DNA of 64,000 nucleotides from a bacterium. Lineage in GTDB: Bacteria; Bacteroidota; Ignavibacteria; Kapaibacteriales; UBA2268. The DNA lies in assembly GCA_024711295.1 (NCBI GenBank), contig JANJTB010000006.1:62001-126000 (forward strand), in the 5' to 3' direction. Positions 1 to 8,748 of this stretch are shown one piece after another (the first letter of the stretch is position 1; each line of letters starts with the position of its first letter). The position numbers were made by a program, and so were the translations under genes. Below the pieces are notes generated by a model. That model was given only the letters and a program-made list of their open reading frames with translations, was not told where the DNA came from and ran no database searches.

Positions 1-1
1 G

Positions 2-2371
2 CAGGAAGAGAGAGATAAATATGCAAAAATAGCTACTGAATCAATTCAATCAAAAAAAGAATTTGATATCGAGTTATGCATTACCACAAAAAAGGGCAAT
101 AAAAAGTTTGTCCAGATTATTGGTGTTCCTGAATATACTGATGGAATTATTGAAAGAGTAATATTAAGTGTTATAGACATTTCTGATTTAAGAAAAGTTC
201 AGCTTGAACTTGAAAATAATCTTACTAATTATCAGAATCTCATCAAAGTATCACCTGATGCAATTTTAGTGCATCGGGACAACAAAATAATGCTCGTAAA
301 TAATGCACTCTGCAAACTTATTGGAGTTAATTCCGAAGATGAATTGATTGGAAAAAGTCCATTAGATATTACACATTCAGACTGCCACGAAGTGATAAAT
401 GAGAGAATTTCACAGTTGAAAGAGAATATCATTCCACCATTGGTTCAAATTAAGCTGCTAAAATCAAATGGTGAGACTACGATGGTTGAATCTTCAACAA
501 GCAGATTTAATACTAGTGATGGTATTGCTTATCAGGTAATTATGCGCGACATATCTGAAAGATTGTTTTTTATTGAGAAACTTCGCAAAAATGAAGAAAG
601 ACTTAATCTTGCAATAAACTCTTCCAAAACAGGGGTTTGGGAATGGGATTTACCTACTGGTTACTTCTTCTGGTCTGATGAGTGCTATCATATACTCGGT
701 ATTGATGACGCCATAGATTTGTCCTACGAGCTTTTTGAGGGTTTGATTCATCCAGAAGATGCCAATTTTTATAAAGAACAAATAAAGGATATTTTATCTA
801 ATTCACTTAAAAATTTTAATTTCAAGTTTAGACTAGTAAAGCCGGATAATAAGGTTATATGGTTACAAAATCAGGGAATAGTAAGCTATAACAATGGTAA
901 TCCAGTCAAAATTATTGGTACTTTAAATGATATTACACTTAAAGAAAATACAGAGAGAGAAAACCAACTCTCTATTGCAGTACTGAGCACTTTAAATCAC
1001 AAACTAGAATTGAAAGATTTAATTAAAAATTTGACTTTAATAATCAAAGATTGGGTTGCTTGTGATGCTGTTGGTGTCAGATTGCAATTAGGAGGGGATT
1101 ATCCATATTTTGAAACAACAGGTTTCACCTCTGATTTTGTAGAGAAAGAGAGAAATTTGTGTACTAAAAACAGCTTAGGTCATTTGGTTCTCAACAACAA
1201 TAACGAACCAATCCTGGATTGTATGTGCGGATATGTTCTCAAAGGCGATATTGATGAGACATCCAGGTATTTTACTGCGAGTAAGAGCTTTTGGACTAAC
1301 AATTTGGAAGAGTTAATAAATTACGAACCAAGTGAGTTTACACAAATATTTACACGAGGCCATTGTAACAAAGAGGGTTATAAGTCCTTAGCATTAATAC
1401 CTGTAAAATCAGAAAATATTGTGCATGGACTAATACAGCTAAACCATTTCAATCCCAACAAATTTACTTATGATTTAATTAAATTCATGGAAAGAATTGC
1501 AAATCTTATTGCCAGTACATTGGCATACAGAAAAGTTGAATCTGAGTTAGTAGAAAGCGAAAAGAAATACAGAACCTTATTCGAGAATATGCCTGAAGCG
1601 ATATTATTATGCGAATTAGTTCAAAAACCAGGCAAAGATAATGACTTCTTAGTTCTGTCTTCAAATAATAAACTCGAAGAATTTATTGGTGTCAACTCAT
1701 TTTCTGGCAAAAAAATGTCTGGTTTGATGCCATGGTTTAACAGAGATAATTACGGTGATGTATTAAGTACTTTTGATGATATTGCCGGTAACGGCGGTTT
1801 TACAAAACTTGAAAAATACTTTGCAGAATTGGATACATGGCTTTCTTTATCTGTTTATTCTCCAAAAGAAAATCAATTTGTTGTATTGATGGAAAACATA
1901 ACAGACCGAAAGAAAAAAGAATCAGAAATACGTAAATTATCCAGAGCAGTTGACCAAAGCCCTGTTACAATTGTAATCACTGATACTGATGGTAATATTG
2001 AATATGCTAACCCATCATTTACCAAAACAACAGGCTACGAACTTGATGAAGTTATCAAGCATAACCCCCGTGTTTTGAAGTCAGGTGAAACAACTCAACA
2101 GGAATATGAAAGACTTTGGCAAACTATTTCTACCGGTAAAACATGGCAGGGCGAATTTAAAAATATTAAAAAGAACAAAGAAACATACTGGGAACTTGCA
2201 ACAATAGCCCCAATTATGGACGAAAATAATATTATAACCAATTATGTTGCAATCAAAGAAGACATTACTGAGAGAAAACAAATCACTGAACAGATTAAAA
2301 ATAGTGAAGCAAAATTTAGATCTTACATTGAGAAAGCTCCAATAGGTATCTTTATTTCAGATTCACTTTGA
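2..2371 (+). CDS. Sensor part of a hybrid histidine kinase (partial at left edge; ends at in-frame TGA)
   Basis: The reading frame is open from base 2, so the true start lies outside the window; the GTG at 269 is internal to a PAS region and is not a credible start. Numbering from base 2, I see the tail of a PAS domain (1-67), PAS (about 80-190), a PAS_3-like domain (about 200-315, with WEWD and HPED motifs), a GAF-like domain (about 325-510) with DCMCG and HCNKEGY cysteine motifs, two more PAS domains (about 522-640 and 645-760, each ending in an ITxRK/ITERK linker), and the start of a further PAS (from about 767). The frame stops at TGA 2369-2371 and continues in the same frame into a kinase core. 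The piece has no kinase domain of its own. It probably senses several cues, redox or ligand unknown. The domain calls are firm in kind and approximate in boundaries. Confidence 0.85.
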   Translation, partial: QEERDKYAKIATESIQSKKEFDIELCITTKKGNKKFVQIIGVPEYTDGIIERVILSVIDISDLRKVQLELENNLTNYQNLIKVSPDAILVHRDNKIMLVNNALCKLIGVNSEDELIGKSPLDITHSDCHEVINERISQLKENIIPPLVQIKLLKSNGETTMVESSTSRFNTSDGIAYQVIMRDISERLFFIEKLRKNEERLNLAINSSKTGVWEWDLPTGYFFWSDECYHILGIDDAIDLSYELFEGLIHPEDANFYKEQIKDILSNSLKNFNFKFRLVKPDNKVIWLQNQGIVSYNNGNPVKIIGTLNDITLKENTERENQLSIAVLSTLNHKLELKDLIKNLTLIIKDWVACDAVGVRLQLGGDYPYFETTGFTSDFVEKERNLCTKNSLGHLVLNNNNEPILDCMCGYVLKGDIDETSRYFTASKSFWTNNLEELINYEPSEFTQIFTRGHCNKEGYKSLALIPVKSENIVHGLIQLNHFNPNKFTYDLIKFMERIANLIASTLAYRKVESELVESEKKYRTLFENMPEAILLCELVQKPGKDNDFLVLSSNNKLEEFIGVNSFSGKKMSGLMPWFNRDNYGDVLSTFDDIAGNGGFTKLEKYFAELDTWLSLSVYSPKENQFVVLMENITDRKKKESEIRKLSRAVDQSPVTIVITDTDGNIEYANPSFTKTTGYELDEVIKHNPRVLKSGETTQQEYERLWQTISTGKTWQGEFKNIKKNKETYWELATIAPIMDENNIITNYVAIKEDITERKQITEQIKNSEAKFRSYIEKAPIGIFISDSL
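2369..2371 (+). other. In-frame TGA splitting the sensor kinase
   Basis: The TGA lies inside a PAS domain between SDSL and NFKEVNS, where related PAS domains usually have a small or polar residue such as Gly or Asn. A single change from GGA to TGA would explain it. The frame on both sides is identical and PAS homology continues across it. TGA is an ordinary stop elsewhere in the window (for example 4707-4709 and 8746-8748) and Trp is encoded by TGG, so a genome-wide recoding is unlikely. It is either a real nonsense mutation, a sequencing error, or a break tolerated by translation restart. Confidence 0.9.
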
Positions 2372-2383
2372 AATTTTAAGGAA

Positions 2384-3829
2384 GTGAACTCTATCGGTGC
2401 CAAAATGCTTGGCTACACAATTGATGAATTTTTAACAAAATCAGTTCGCGATATCCTTTTCGAAGATCACCTGGAAGAAGAATTAAATATTTTCAGAGAA
2501 TTACTTACAGGTAACTTTTTATCTAAAGATTTTTATTTTTGTAAAAAAGACGGCACAGGTACTTGGGCTACAATATTTACAACAAGAGTCAGCGAAAACC
2601 TTTTTCTAACATACTGCCTTGATATTAACGATGTAAAAGAAGCAGAATCTGAGTTGATTTCTGCTAAAAACAAAGCTGAAGAAATGAATCGTTTGAAAAG
2701 TTACTTCTTAGCCAATATGTCGCATGAATTAAGAACACCTATGATTGGGGTACTTGGATTTTCACAGTTAATGGCAGAAGATGATAACGCTGACCCGATC
2801 GAAACCCAAAAAATGTCGAAATTAATTTACAGCAGTGGCAGACGGCTTATGGATACTTTAAATTCTATTCTTGATTTATCCAAAATTGAGTCCGGTCATT
2901 CCGAATTGAACTATGTTACTTTTGATGGCATTCCGTTTCTGCATGAAATAACAACACTTTACAGCGCCACTGCCCAGGAGAATAACATTGAATTGAATCT
3001 CAAGACCAATCATAAAGAAATAATGATGGTTTCTGACAGAAAACTATTTGGGGACATTATAAACAACTTAGTAAATAATGCCATCAAGTTTACAAAGAGT
3101 GGTTCTGTCTCGATAATTGAAAATATTATTGAGATTGATGCTAAAGAATTCATTAAAATTGATGTGGTTGATACCGGTATCGGCATAGAAAATGAAGCAC
3201 TTGAATTTATTTTTGATGAATTCAGGCAAGGAAGCGAAGGGCTTAATCGCTCTTATGAAGGAACGGGGTTGGGGCTTACAATAAGTAAGAAATATGCAAA
3301 TTTACTTAATGGAGATATTTCTGTAAGAAGTAAAATTGGAGAAGGTTCGACTTTTACGGTATTACTCCCGCTAAATAATGAGAGTATGATAAAGGATAAT
3401 AATTCTATCAATAAAATGACAAATCAAGAAAGTTCTAATTTTATAAGCTCATTTAATGTATTGTACGTTGAAGATGATGATTTATCAGTCCACTATGTGA
3501 AAAAGATTTTACCCAAGAACTTTGAAGTAACAAATACCAGAACCTGTAACGAAGCAGTTGATATAATCGGAGCAAATAAAATTGACCTTATTTTAATGGA
3601 TATTAATTTAGGTAGGGGAGAAAGTGGGCTGAATATTACTAAGGTAATTAAGGAAATACCAGAATACTCTCACATTCCAATTATTGCATGTACTGCCTAC
3701 GCTATGCTCGGAGATAAAGAAGAGTTTCTCGAAGCTGGTTGTGATGATTATATTTCCAAGCCTTATGATAAAAATACACTAATTGATATTATAAATAAAT
3801 GGGTAAGTGTAAAATCCCACAACGAGTAG
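2384..3829 (+). CDS. Kinase and receiver part of the hybrid histidine kinase
   Basis: This is the downstream part of the same frame. From the GTG at 2384 it encodes the rest of a PAS domain (1-85), a HisKA dimerisation domain with the phospho-acceptor His114 in SHELRTP, a HATPase domain with the N box (NNLVNNAIKF, about 227-236), G1 (DTGIGI) and G2 (GTGLGLTIS) boxes, and a C-terminal receiver domain (about 357-475) with an acidic pocket EDDD, phospho-acceptor Asp406 in LILMD, and the conserved Lys459 in SKPYD. All catalytic motifs are intact, so this half could be an active kinase if translated. AAGGAA sits directly against the GTG, too close for a good ribosome site, so independent initiation is uncertain. 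No response regulator gene is adjacent. Confidence 0.9.
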   Translation: MNSIGAKMLGYTIDEFLTKSVRDILFEDHLEEELNIFRELLTGNFLSKDFYFCKKDGTGTWATIFTTRVSENLFLTYCLDINDVKEAESELISAKNKAEEMNRLKSYFLANMSHELRTPMIGVLGFSQLMAEDDNADPIETQKMSKLIYSSGRRLMDTLNSILDLSKIESGHSELNYVTFDGIPFLHEITTLYSATAQENNIELNLKTNHKEIMMVSDRKLFGDIINNLVNNAIKFTKSGSVSIIENIIEIDAKEFIKIDVVDTGIGIENEALEFIFDEFRQGSEGLNRSYEGTGLGLTISKKYANLLNGDISVRSKIGEGSTFTVLLPLNNESMIKDNNSINKMTNQESSNFISSFNVLYVEDDDLSVHYVKKILPKNFEVTNTRTCNEAVDIIGANKIDLILMDINLGRGESGLNITKVIKEIPEYSHIPIIACTAYAMLGDKEEFLEAGCDDYISKPYDKNTLIDIINKWVSVKSHNE

Positions 3830-4004
3830 AAGGAAATTCACTTGTTCAGTTATTGAAATCCTGATGGAATTAGAAATTGTAAGCATTCAAATTCTTTAGG
3901 ATAATATTAAACTATATAATAAATTTTGTGTAAAATGCGTTTTATGGAATTTAAAGAAATGTCGATATCAATTGATTTTTCTTGATAATTAAAAGCAATG
4001 AATT

Positions 4005-4709
4005 TTGGCAAAAAAATTATTAATATTATTATGTTTCTTATTTTTTATTTCGAGCAGAAGTTCCTTTAGTTCCTCACATGAAAAATTTCTTCATTATCCT
4101 TCAGATATTGAGAGCAATGATTTAAGATATTTTGCCGGATTAGCTATTACTAATCTGCCTAAATCAATCGGTGAAGATATGGTTCAACAGTTCCCAATGA
4201 TTAATATTGATTTAAGATATGGCATTTTGGATAATGTATCAGCTACCTCAAATTTACGTACTGCAATACTGACAAATATTATCTCCGCGGGTATAACCGG
4301 AAATTATGATCAAAAAAATACTTCAGTATCTTTAGGAGCTAACTTTAGATATTGGTATGGTACAGCAATTATTGAAAGTGCAAATGCATCTGCGAATGGA
4401 TATATGATTGTACCTTCAATAAACATTGGGATTAACTTTGATAAAATTTATTATAGCATAAGGACCGAGGCGGAATTCTCGTTTTATCAATCTCAAAGAG
4501 TTAGTGATATTGTTATAGATTCATCAAAGGATAGAATTATTGGATTTAGTTCGTCTCTAAATATCGAACAACCATTCTACAATGACAACTGGCTCCATTT
4601 AGGATTTAAGATGAACTACACTAATTATCACTACCCGAGTTGGATTGCATTCAGAACAACAAGAAATTGGATTTTCATACCTGAATTCCTATTTGGTGTG
4701 AGTATATGA
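4005..4709 (+). CDS. Predicted outer-membrane beta-barrel protein, unknown function
   Basis: This 234-residue protein has a hydrophobic signal peptide (about 1-23) and then alternating polar/hydrophobic stretches rich in aromatic residues, ending in a hydrophobic strand (IPEFLFGVSI). That is the pattern of an outer-membrane barrel. I do not recognise the family. The start is a TTG followed by a typical MAKKLL-like signal start; the ATG at 3998 is in another frame. The stop overlaps the next start by 4 bases (ATGA), so it is probably cotranscribed with the glycerophosphodiesterase-like gene and the barrel protein after it. Confidence 0.6.
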   Translation: MAKKLLILLCFLFFISSRSSFSSSHEKFLHYPSDIESNDLRYFAGLAITNLPKSIGEDMVQQFPMINIDLRYGILDNVSATSNLRTAILTNIISAGITGNYDQKNTSVSLGANFRYWYGTAIIESANASANGYMIVPSINIGINFDKIYYSIRTEAEFSFYQSQRVSDIVIDSSKDRIIGFSSSLNIEQPFYNDNWLHLGFKMNYTNYHYPSWIAFRTTRNWIFIPEFLFGVSI

Positions 4710-5947
4710 AATACTTATTTACGTTGATATTTTTTATTTTAGTGTCGTGCGATAACAGTATTATTCTAATATATCCGGATTCTGATGATTTTGGTGAGTT
4801 AAACAATTATAAACCCTTGACCGCAGATATCATTGATTTACTTGAGGGAGTGTATAAGTCCGAAACAACAAACCGGCAATTAGGTGATTCTATTGTCCTA
4901 CTTTCTGTTCGCAATAAATTACTGATATTAACTGCTCAATCCCCGGACTTTTTAATTCTTGAAGGTGGAGTGGCTGATTCAGGGATAGTCTTCTTAGGGT
5001 ACGGCAGAGATTACGAAACTAATTCTATATCAAGGAACAGAGTTTTTATTCCTTTGGAAAACGGAGCTTCTGATCTTTTAAATGGAATAAAAAGTTCACA
5101 AATTAAGATTATAATAAATACCTTAACCGGAAATAACAACAACAAGAATAATTCAAATTTTGTTGTAAATTATAATTACTACAGGGATATAAATAAAAAA
5201 GGTAATTTTAATGTTATAGCTCATAGGGCAGGTGGAAGGAATTCCGACTTATTGCCACACTCGGAAAATAGTTTGGGAATGATTAAATTTGCTGAGTTTT
5301 TAGGAGCAAATGGAATAGAAATTGACATCAGACTAACAAAAGATAAAATTCCAGTTTTATTTCATGATGACTTTTTGAGTAAAAGGTTAGTTGATGGAGA
5401 CTTGTTGATAGGTAACATAGAATCATATTATCTGTCTCACTTGAATTCGTTTTGTAAATTAAAAAGTGGTGAACTGATACCTACACTCGAAGAAGCACTT
5501 AACACAGTTATAGATAGTACTAACCTAAGCTTGGTTTGGCTTGATATAAAACATGTTCAGGTAGTTGAACCCATAATTCCAATGATAATTAAATATCAAG
5601 AGATTGCTAAGTCTAAAAATCGTGATTTGAGAATTATTTTCGGTATTACTTCTGAACAGGTAATGCAAAAATTTATTTCATTTTCAGGGTATTATGATAT
5701 CGAATCATTGAATGAACTAAGTATTGAAGAAATTTATAAATCTAAATCAAGAATATGGGCACCACAATGGACATTAGGCTATCAAAATGAGATTGTAAAT
5801 GACTTGATTTCAAAAGGTATTATTTCATTCGTTTGGACACTTGATGATAGAAAATTTGTAAAAGAATTTTTGCAAAATGCATCTTTTAATGGTATCCTTA
5901 CAAATTACGCTCCAATAGTTGCATACGAATATTATGTGAGCAAATAA
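4706..5947 (+). CDS. Glycerophosphodiester phosphodiesterase-family lipoprotein
   Basis: The 413-residue product has a lipobox (LVSC, Cys15), so it should be a membrane-anchored periplasmic or outer-membrane lipoprotein. The C-terminal half (about 168-410) is a GDPD TIM-barrel: IAHRAGG at 171-177, HSENS at 185-189, GIEIDIR at 203-209 and PVLFHDD at 216-222. His173 and His220 are the expected catalytic pair, and Glu205 and Asp207 the metal ligands. Family members cleave glycerophosphodiesters to glycerol-3-phosphate and an alcohol. Residues 25-160 form an extra domain I do not recognise. The gene overlaps the upstream gene by 4 bases, and the next gene starts one base after its stop. The substrate is not known. 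Confidence 0.8.
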   Translation: MKYLFTLIFFILVSCDNSIILIYPDSDDFGELNNYKPLTADIIDLLEGVYKSETTNRQLGDSIVLLSVRNKLLILTAQSPDFLILEGGVADSGIVFLGYGRDYETNSISRNRVFIPLENGASDLLNGIKSSQIKIIINTLTGNNNNKNNSNFVVNYNYYRDINKKGNFNVIAHRAGGRNSDLLPHSENSLGMIKFAEFLGANGIEIDIRLTKDKIPVLFHDDFLSKRLVDGDLLIGNIESYYLSHLNSFCKLKSGELIPTLEEALNTVIDSTNLSLVWLDIKHVQVVEPIIPMIIKYQEIAKSKNRDLRIIFGITSEQVMQKFISFSGYYDIESLNELSIEEIYKSKSRIWAPQWTLGYQNEIVNDLISKGIISFVWTLDDRKFVKEFLQNASFNGILTNYAPIVAYEYYVSK

Positions 5948-6538
5948 ATGATTAAAAGTACTTTTATAGTAATTCTAATGATCTTCATGCTCTCGGCTTC
6001 TTATGCTGTTGAGCAGGATAAACCGCGTAGTATATTATTTGAAATATCTCCTGGAGTTACATATAATTTAACAAAACAACTTAACTTGCCAGATTTTCAA
6101 TATCAGAATTATTTCGCAGGGATAACCACATCTGTTGAATTTTCATCAGAATATAATATTAAAATTGGAATTGAAAGTGGATACCTTCCTATCACCGGAA
6201 TTGATAACCAACAGATAACTAACCACAACGGTCAAAGCCAAGCAAACGCTCAATTAAGTACTATTCCGATTTTATTGAGATTTTCGATGTCCTATTCAGA
6301 TTTCTCAATCAGTTATGCTAATGGTGCCTACTTTATGATTTCGTATGTTGATGCATTCGGTCAAACATCAAGAAGCAAGGAAGTGGCCTCAGGACTCAAG
6401 CTTGGTTTACAGTATAACATTTTGAATATAAATTCATCAAAAATTCTTTTACATTCAAATTTTTATTACATGTCGGATATTGGTCATCTGGTAGTATTTT
6501 TTGGTATTGCAAGTAATTTTAATATACTTAACTTATAA
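5948..6538 (+). CDS. Predicted outer-membrane beta-barrel protein (PorT/Omp-like)
   Basis: The 196-residue protein has a clear signal peptide ending at SYA (about residue 20), followed by amphipathic strands typical of small eight-stranded barrels such as the outer-membrane beta-barrel families common in Bacteroidota. It starts immediately after the stop of the phosphodiesterase-like gene, so it is the third gene of that run. The last gene before a convergent neighbour, it has only an 11-base gap and no obvious terminator. The specific function is unknown, and the assignment rests on the signal peptide and strand pattern alone. Confidence 0.55.
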   Translation: MIKSTFIVILMIFMLSASYAVEQDKPRSILFEISPGVTYNLTKQLNLPDFQYQNYFAGITTSVEFSSEYNIKIGIESGYLPITGIDNQQITNHNGQSQANAQLSTIPILLRFSMSYSDFSISYANGAYFMISYVDAFGQTSRSKEVASGLKLGLQYNILNINSSKILLHSNFYYMSDIGHLVVFFGIASNFNILNL

Positions 6539-6549
6539 TTAAATAATAT

Positions 6550-7011
6550 TTAGTTTTTTGAAAATATATTCCACAATACCCTATGAAACTTGTGTATTGA
6601 ATTTACAGGATTTGCAAACATTAAAATGCACTTACCTGAAATACAATTTATGGAATTCGATTCAACAAATTCCAAAGCTTCCCTACTCTCTGAACCCTTT
6701 TGAATCCAAAAATTATTGATTCCTTTGCTGTGCAGGTCTTTAATTGTATCTAAGGTTTTACTACTCTGAACATTGAGAATTACTCCATTTACAGGTTCAG
6801 GAATATCATTTATGGACCGATATGTTTTTTCAGAATTTAATATATTACCGGAATGATGAACTTGATAAATCTTAACATTTTTTTGCTTTAATTCTTTGAA
6901 AATTAAGTTGCCAAATTTTCTTGGGTTCGTCGAAACACCAATTATAGCTAAAGAATTCATATTAAGAAAATTTTCAGCTTTGTTTGCTAACATTTGCTTT
7001 GTACCAGTCAT
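6550..7011 (-). CDS. CoA-binding-domain protein (YccU family)
   Basis: This is a small protein consisting of one Rossmann-fold CoA-binding domain. The nucleotide-binding loop is near the N terminus (LAIIGVSTNPRKFGN), followed by the family pattern of a strand with YQVHHSG, then NVQSS, and IQKGSES. Proteins of this family bind CoA or acyl-CoA in vitro; their physiological role is not settled. Length (about 150 residues) is normal for the family. An in-frame GTG at 7020 would add three residues; I chose the ATG at 7011. The gene is convergent with the upstream barrel gene and lies 3' of the NlpE-META lipoprotein gene on the same strand. Confidence 0.8.
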   Translation of the reverse strand: MTGTKQMLANKAENFLNMNSLAIIGVSTNPRKFGNLIFKELKQKNVKIYQVHHSGNILNSEKTYRSINDIPEPVNGVILNVQSSKTLDTIKDLHSKGINNFWIQKGSESREALEFVESNSINCISGKCILMFANPVNSIHKFHRVLWNIFSKN

Positions 7012-7079
7012 AAATATCACTCAATTTGTTCATTAAGATTTGATTCTATTTACGGATTGAGATTACAATTGTTTCACTA

Positions 7080-7904
7080 TTAATCTATTAATTTGAATTT
7101 AGTATGAGGTACACCTTTACCTTTTTTAAAAAGTAATATACCATCAATAATGTCAAAATTATCAGTTTTTTCAAGATTTTGCATCAGTAAGTTCTCAATT
7201 TCTATTTGGGGGCAATAAACTTTAGTCATTGAGATTTTACCAAAAAACAATTTTGTTCCTGTGGAAATTCCAAAATTTCCAAAAAAGTTGTTGCAACCGG
7301 CATGTCCGGATATTAGGCTGTTTTTTGAGTCAAAAGTAATCTCAACAGGGAGAAGTTTGTCGCCTGCAGGTGGTATTACTTTAGAGCCATTTATTTCAAT
7401 CAATCTCCATTTTTTGTCCAAAAGCTGAGAGTACATATCATTAACGGTGCTGGTATTGATTTTATTTAACACATATTCTTCTTGATCTGAGCCAATAATT
7501 CTTGTCCCGTCTTTTGCAAGCTGAACTATGTTATTATCATCAAAAACAAATCTATTGTTGATTATATTCAGGTTTTCAAGTATAAAATCTTCAGTTGACT
7601 CATTCCAAATGATTTTCCCGCTTTGTTCTTGTGATTCAGTGTCCGAACCAACAAATTTTATCTTTGCATTATATGTGTTATCCTTGTTTAAAGTAATGAA
7701 AGTTTCTATCCCATTGCAATCAGTACAGGGCAAAAAACCTTTGTAAGTACCGTCCCATTCCGAATTTCTGTTTTTAAATAATCTGGATGCCGGGTTTTCA
7801 TCAGAAATATTATTCTTATTTTGTTGAGTAGAGTCTTTGCCTACTTGTGAGCAAGATATTATGAATATAAGAAAGATACCGATTATTATTGTGTATTTAA
7901 ACAT
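7080..7904 (-). CDS. NlpE-META two-domain lipoprotein
   Basis: The 274-residue product has a lipobox with Cys18 (FIISC). Residues about 48-150 resemble the NlpE N-terminal domain, with the characteristic PCTDCNG motif (Cys60 and Cys63). Residues about 160-272 are a META/HslJ-type domain, with LLDKKWRLIEING at its start and the GHAGCNNFFGNF core. NlpE signals surface adhesion and lipoprotein stress through Cpx in enterics, and HslJ is associated with heat shock and novobiocin resistance. Whether this protein does either is unknown. The likely location is the outer membrane. It has its own upstream spacer and runs towards the CoA-binding gene. Confidence 0.8.
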   Translation of the reverse strand: MFKYTIIIGIFLIFIISCSQVGKDSTQQNKNNISDENPASRLFKNRNSEWDGTYKGFLPCTDCNGIETFITLNKDNTYNAKIKFVGSDTESQEQSGKIIWNESTEDFILENLNIINNRFVFDDNNIVQLAKDGTRIIGSDQEEYVLNKINTSTVNDMYSQLLDKKWRLIEINGSKVIPPAGDKLLPVEITFDSKNSLISGHAGCNNFFGNFGISTGTKLFFGKISMTKVYCPQIEIENLLMQNLEKTDNFDIIDGILLFKKGKGVPHTKFKLID

Positions 7905-7989
7905 TCTAATTGGCTATTTGATTAAACAAAATCAATGTTTTAACGTATTATATTATTATAAATTATAAATTAACAATAAATGTTTGTCA

Positions 7990-8748
7990 ATGAATAAAAT
8001 TCAAATTCCTGATGATTTAATCAATCTACTGATTAATTCTGAGAGAGTTGTAGTATTAACAGGGGCTGGTGTATCCGCTGAGAGTGGAATCAAAACTTTT
8101 AGAGATCCTGATGGCTTATGGGCTAAGTTTAATCCTGCAGAGCTTGCAAGTATGAACGGGTTTATGAAAAATCCCGAACTAGTGTGGGATTGGTACCAGC
8201 ACAGACGTGAAATAATCAATAAATCTGAACCTAATCCCGGACATCTGGCTATAGCACAGATGCATCAATTATTCAGTAAATTTGCATTGATTACACAAAA
8301 CGTTGACAGACTTCATCATAGGGCTGGTTCTGATAATGTTATTGAATTACATGGCAATATAATTGAAAATTATTGTGTTGATTGCCACACTTATTATGAT
8401 GAGCAAATAGGTGAAAATGATCTGAGCTTGCCAAAATGCAAAAAATGTTATGGAAAAATAAGACCTGCAGTAGTTTGGTTCGGTGAGATGTTGCCGGAAG
8501 CTGCATTAATTAAAGCTGATGAATTATCTCGTAATAGCCAAGTATTTTTCTCAGTTGGTACTTCATCGGAGGTTTATCCGGCTGCTAATTTACCACTATT
8601 GGCTAAGGAAAACGGTGCTGTTGTGATTGAAGTAAATCCTAATGAAACTGCGATTTCGAGATATATGGACTATAGATTTAGAATGCCTTCAGGGGAAATA
8701 CTGCCTGTGATAATTGAGAGAATTAAAGAGAGAAAAGGATTAATATGA
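7990..8748 (+). CDS. cobB: NAD-dependent protein deacylase, Sir2 family
   Basis: This is a class III (Sirt5/CobB-like) sirtuin of about 252 residues. NAD-binding motifs GAGVSAESGI and TFRD are near the N terminus, TQNVDRLHHRAGS follows, and the catalytic His is in ELHGN (about 121). Four zinc-binding cysteines are present as CVDC and CKKC. A YxxR signature (YQHR, about 69-72) matches the residues that in E. coli CobB and SIRT5 recognise succinyl, malonyl or glutaryl groups, so both deacetylation and acidic deacylation are plausible. A TTG at 7984 would add two residues; the ATG at 7990 is preferred. The stop overlaps acpS by 4 bases. Confidence 0.92.
   Translation: MNKIQIPDDLINLLINSERVVVLTGAGVSAESGIKTFRDPDGLWAKFNPAELASMNGFMKNPELVWDWYQHRREIINKSEPNPGHLAIAQMHQLFSKFALITQNVDRLHHRAGSDNVIELHGNIIENYCVDCHTYYDEQIGENDLSLPKCKKCYGKIRPAVVWFGEMLPEAALIKADELSRNSQVFFSVGTSSEVYPAANLPLLAKENGAVVIEVNPNETAISRYMDYRFRMPSGEILPVIIERIKERKGLI

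Noticed and set aside
2369-2371. TGA read as tryptophan or selenocysteine (alternative code)
   Set aside because: TGA ends several other genes in proper ATGA overlaps (4709, 8748), Trp is coded by TGG throughout, and no Cys or Sec is expected at this PAS position.
269-2371. Sensor gene starting at GTG 269
   Set aside because: The frame is open to base 2 and encodes PAS sequence before 269, so the gene starts outside the window.
3966-3986. ATCAA/TTGAT repeat before the barrel gene at 4005 as an Fnr site
   Set aside because: Orientation and spacing do not fit TTGAT-N4-ATCAA, and the arms are very short.
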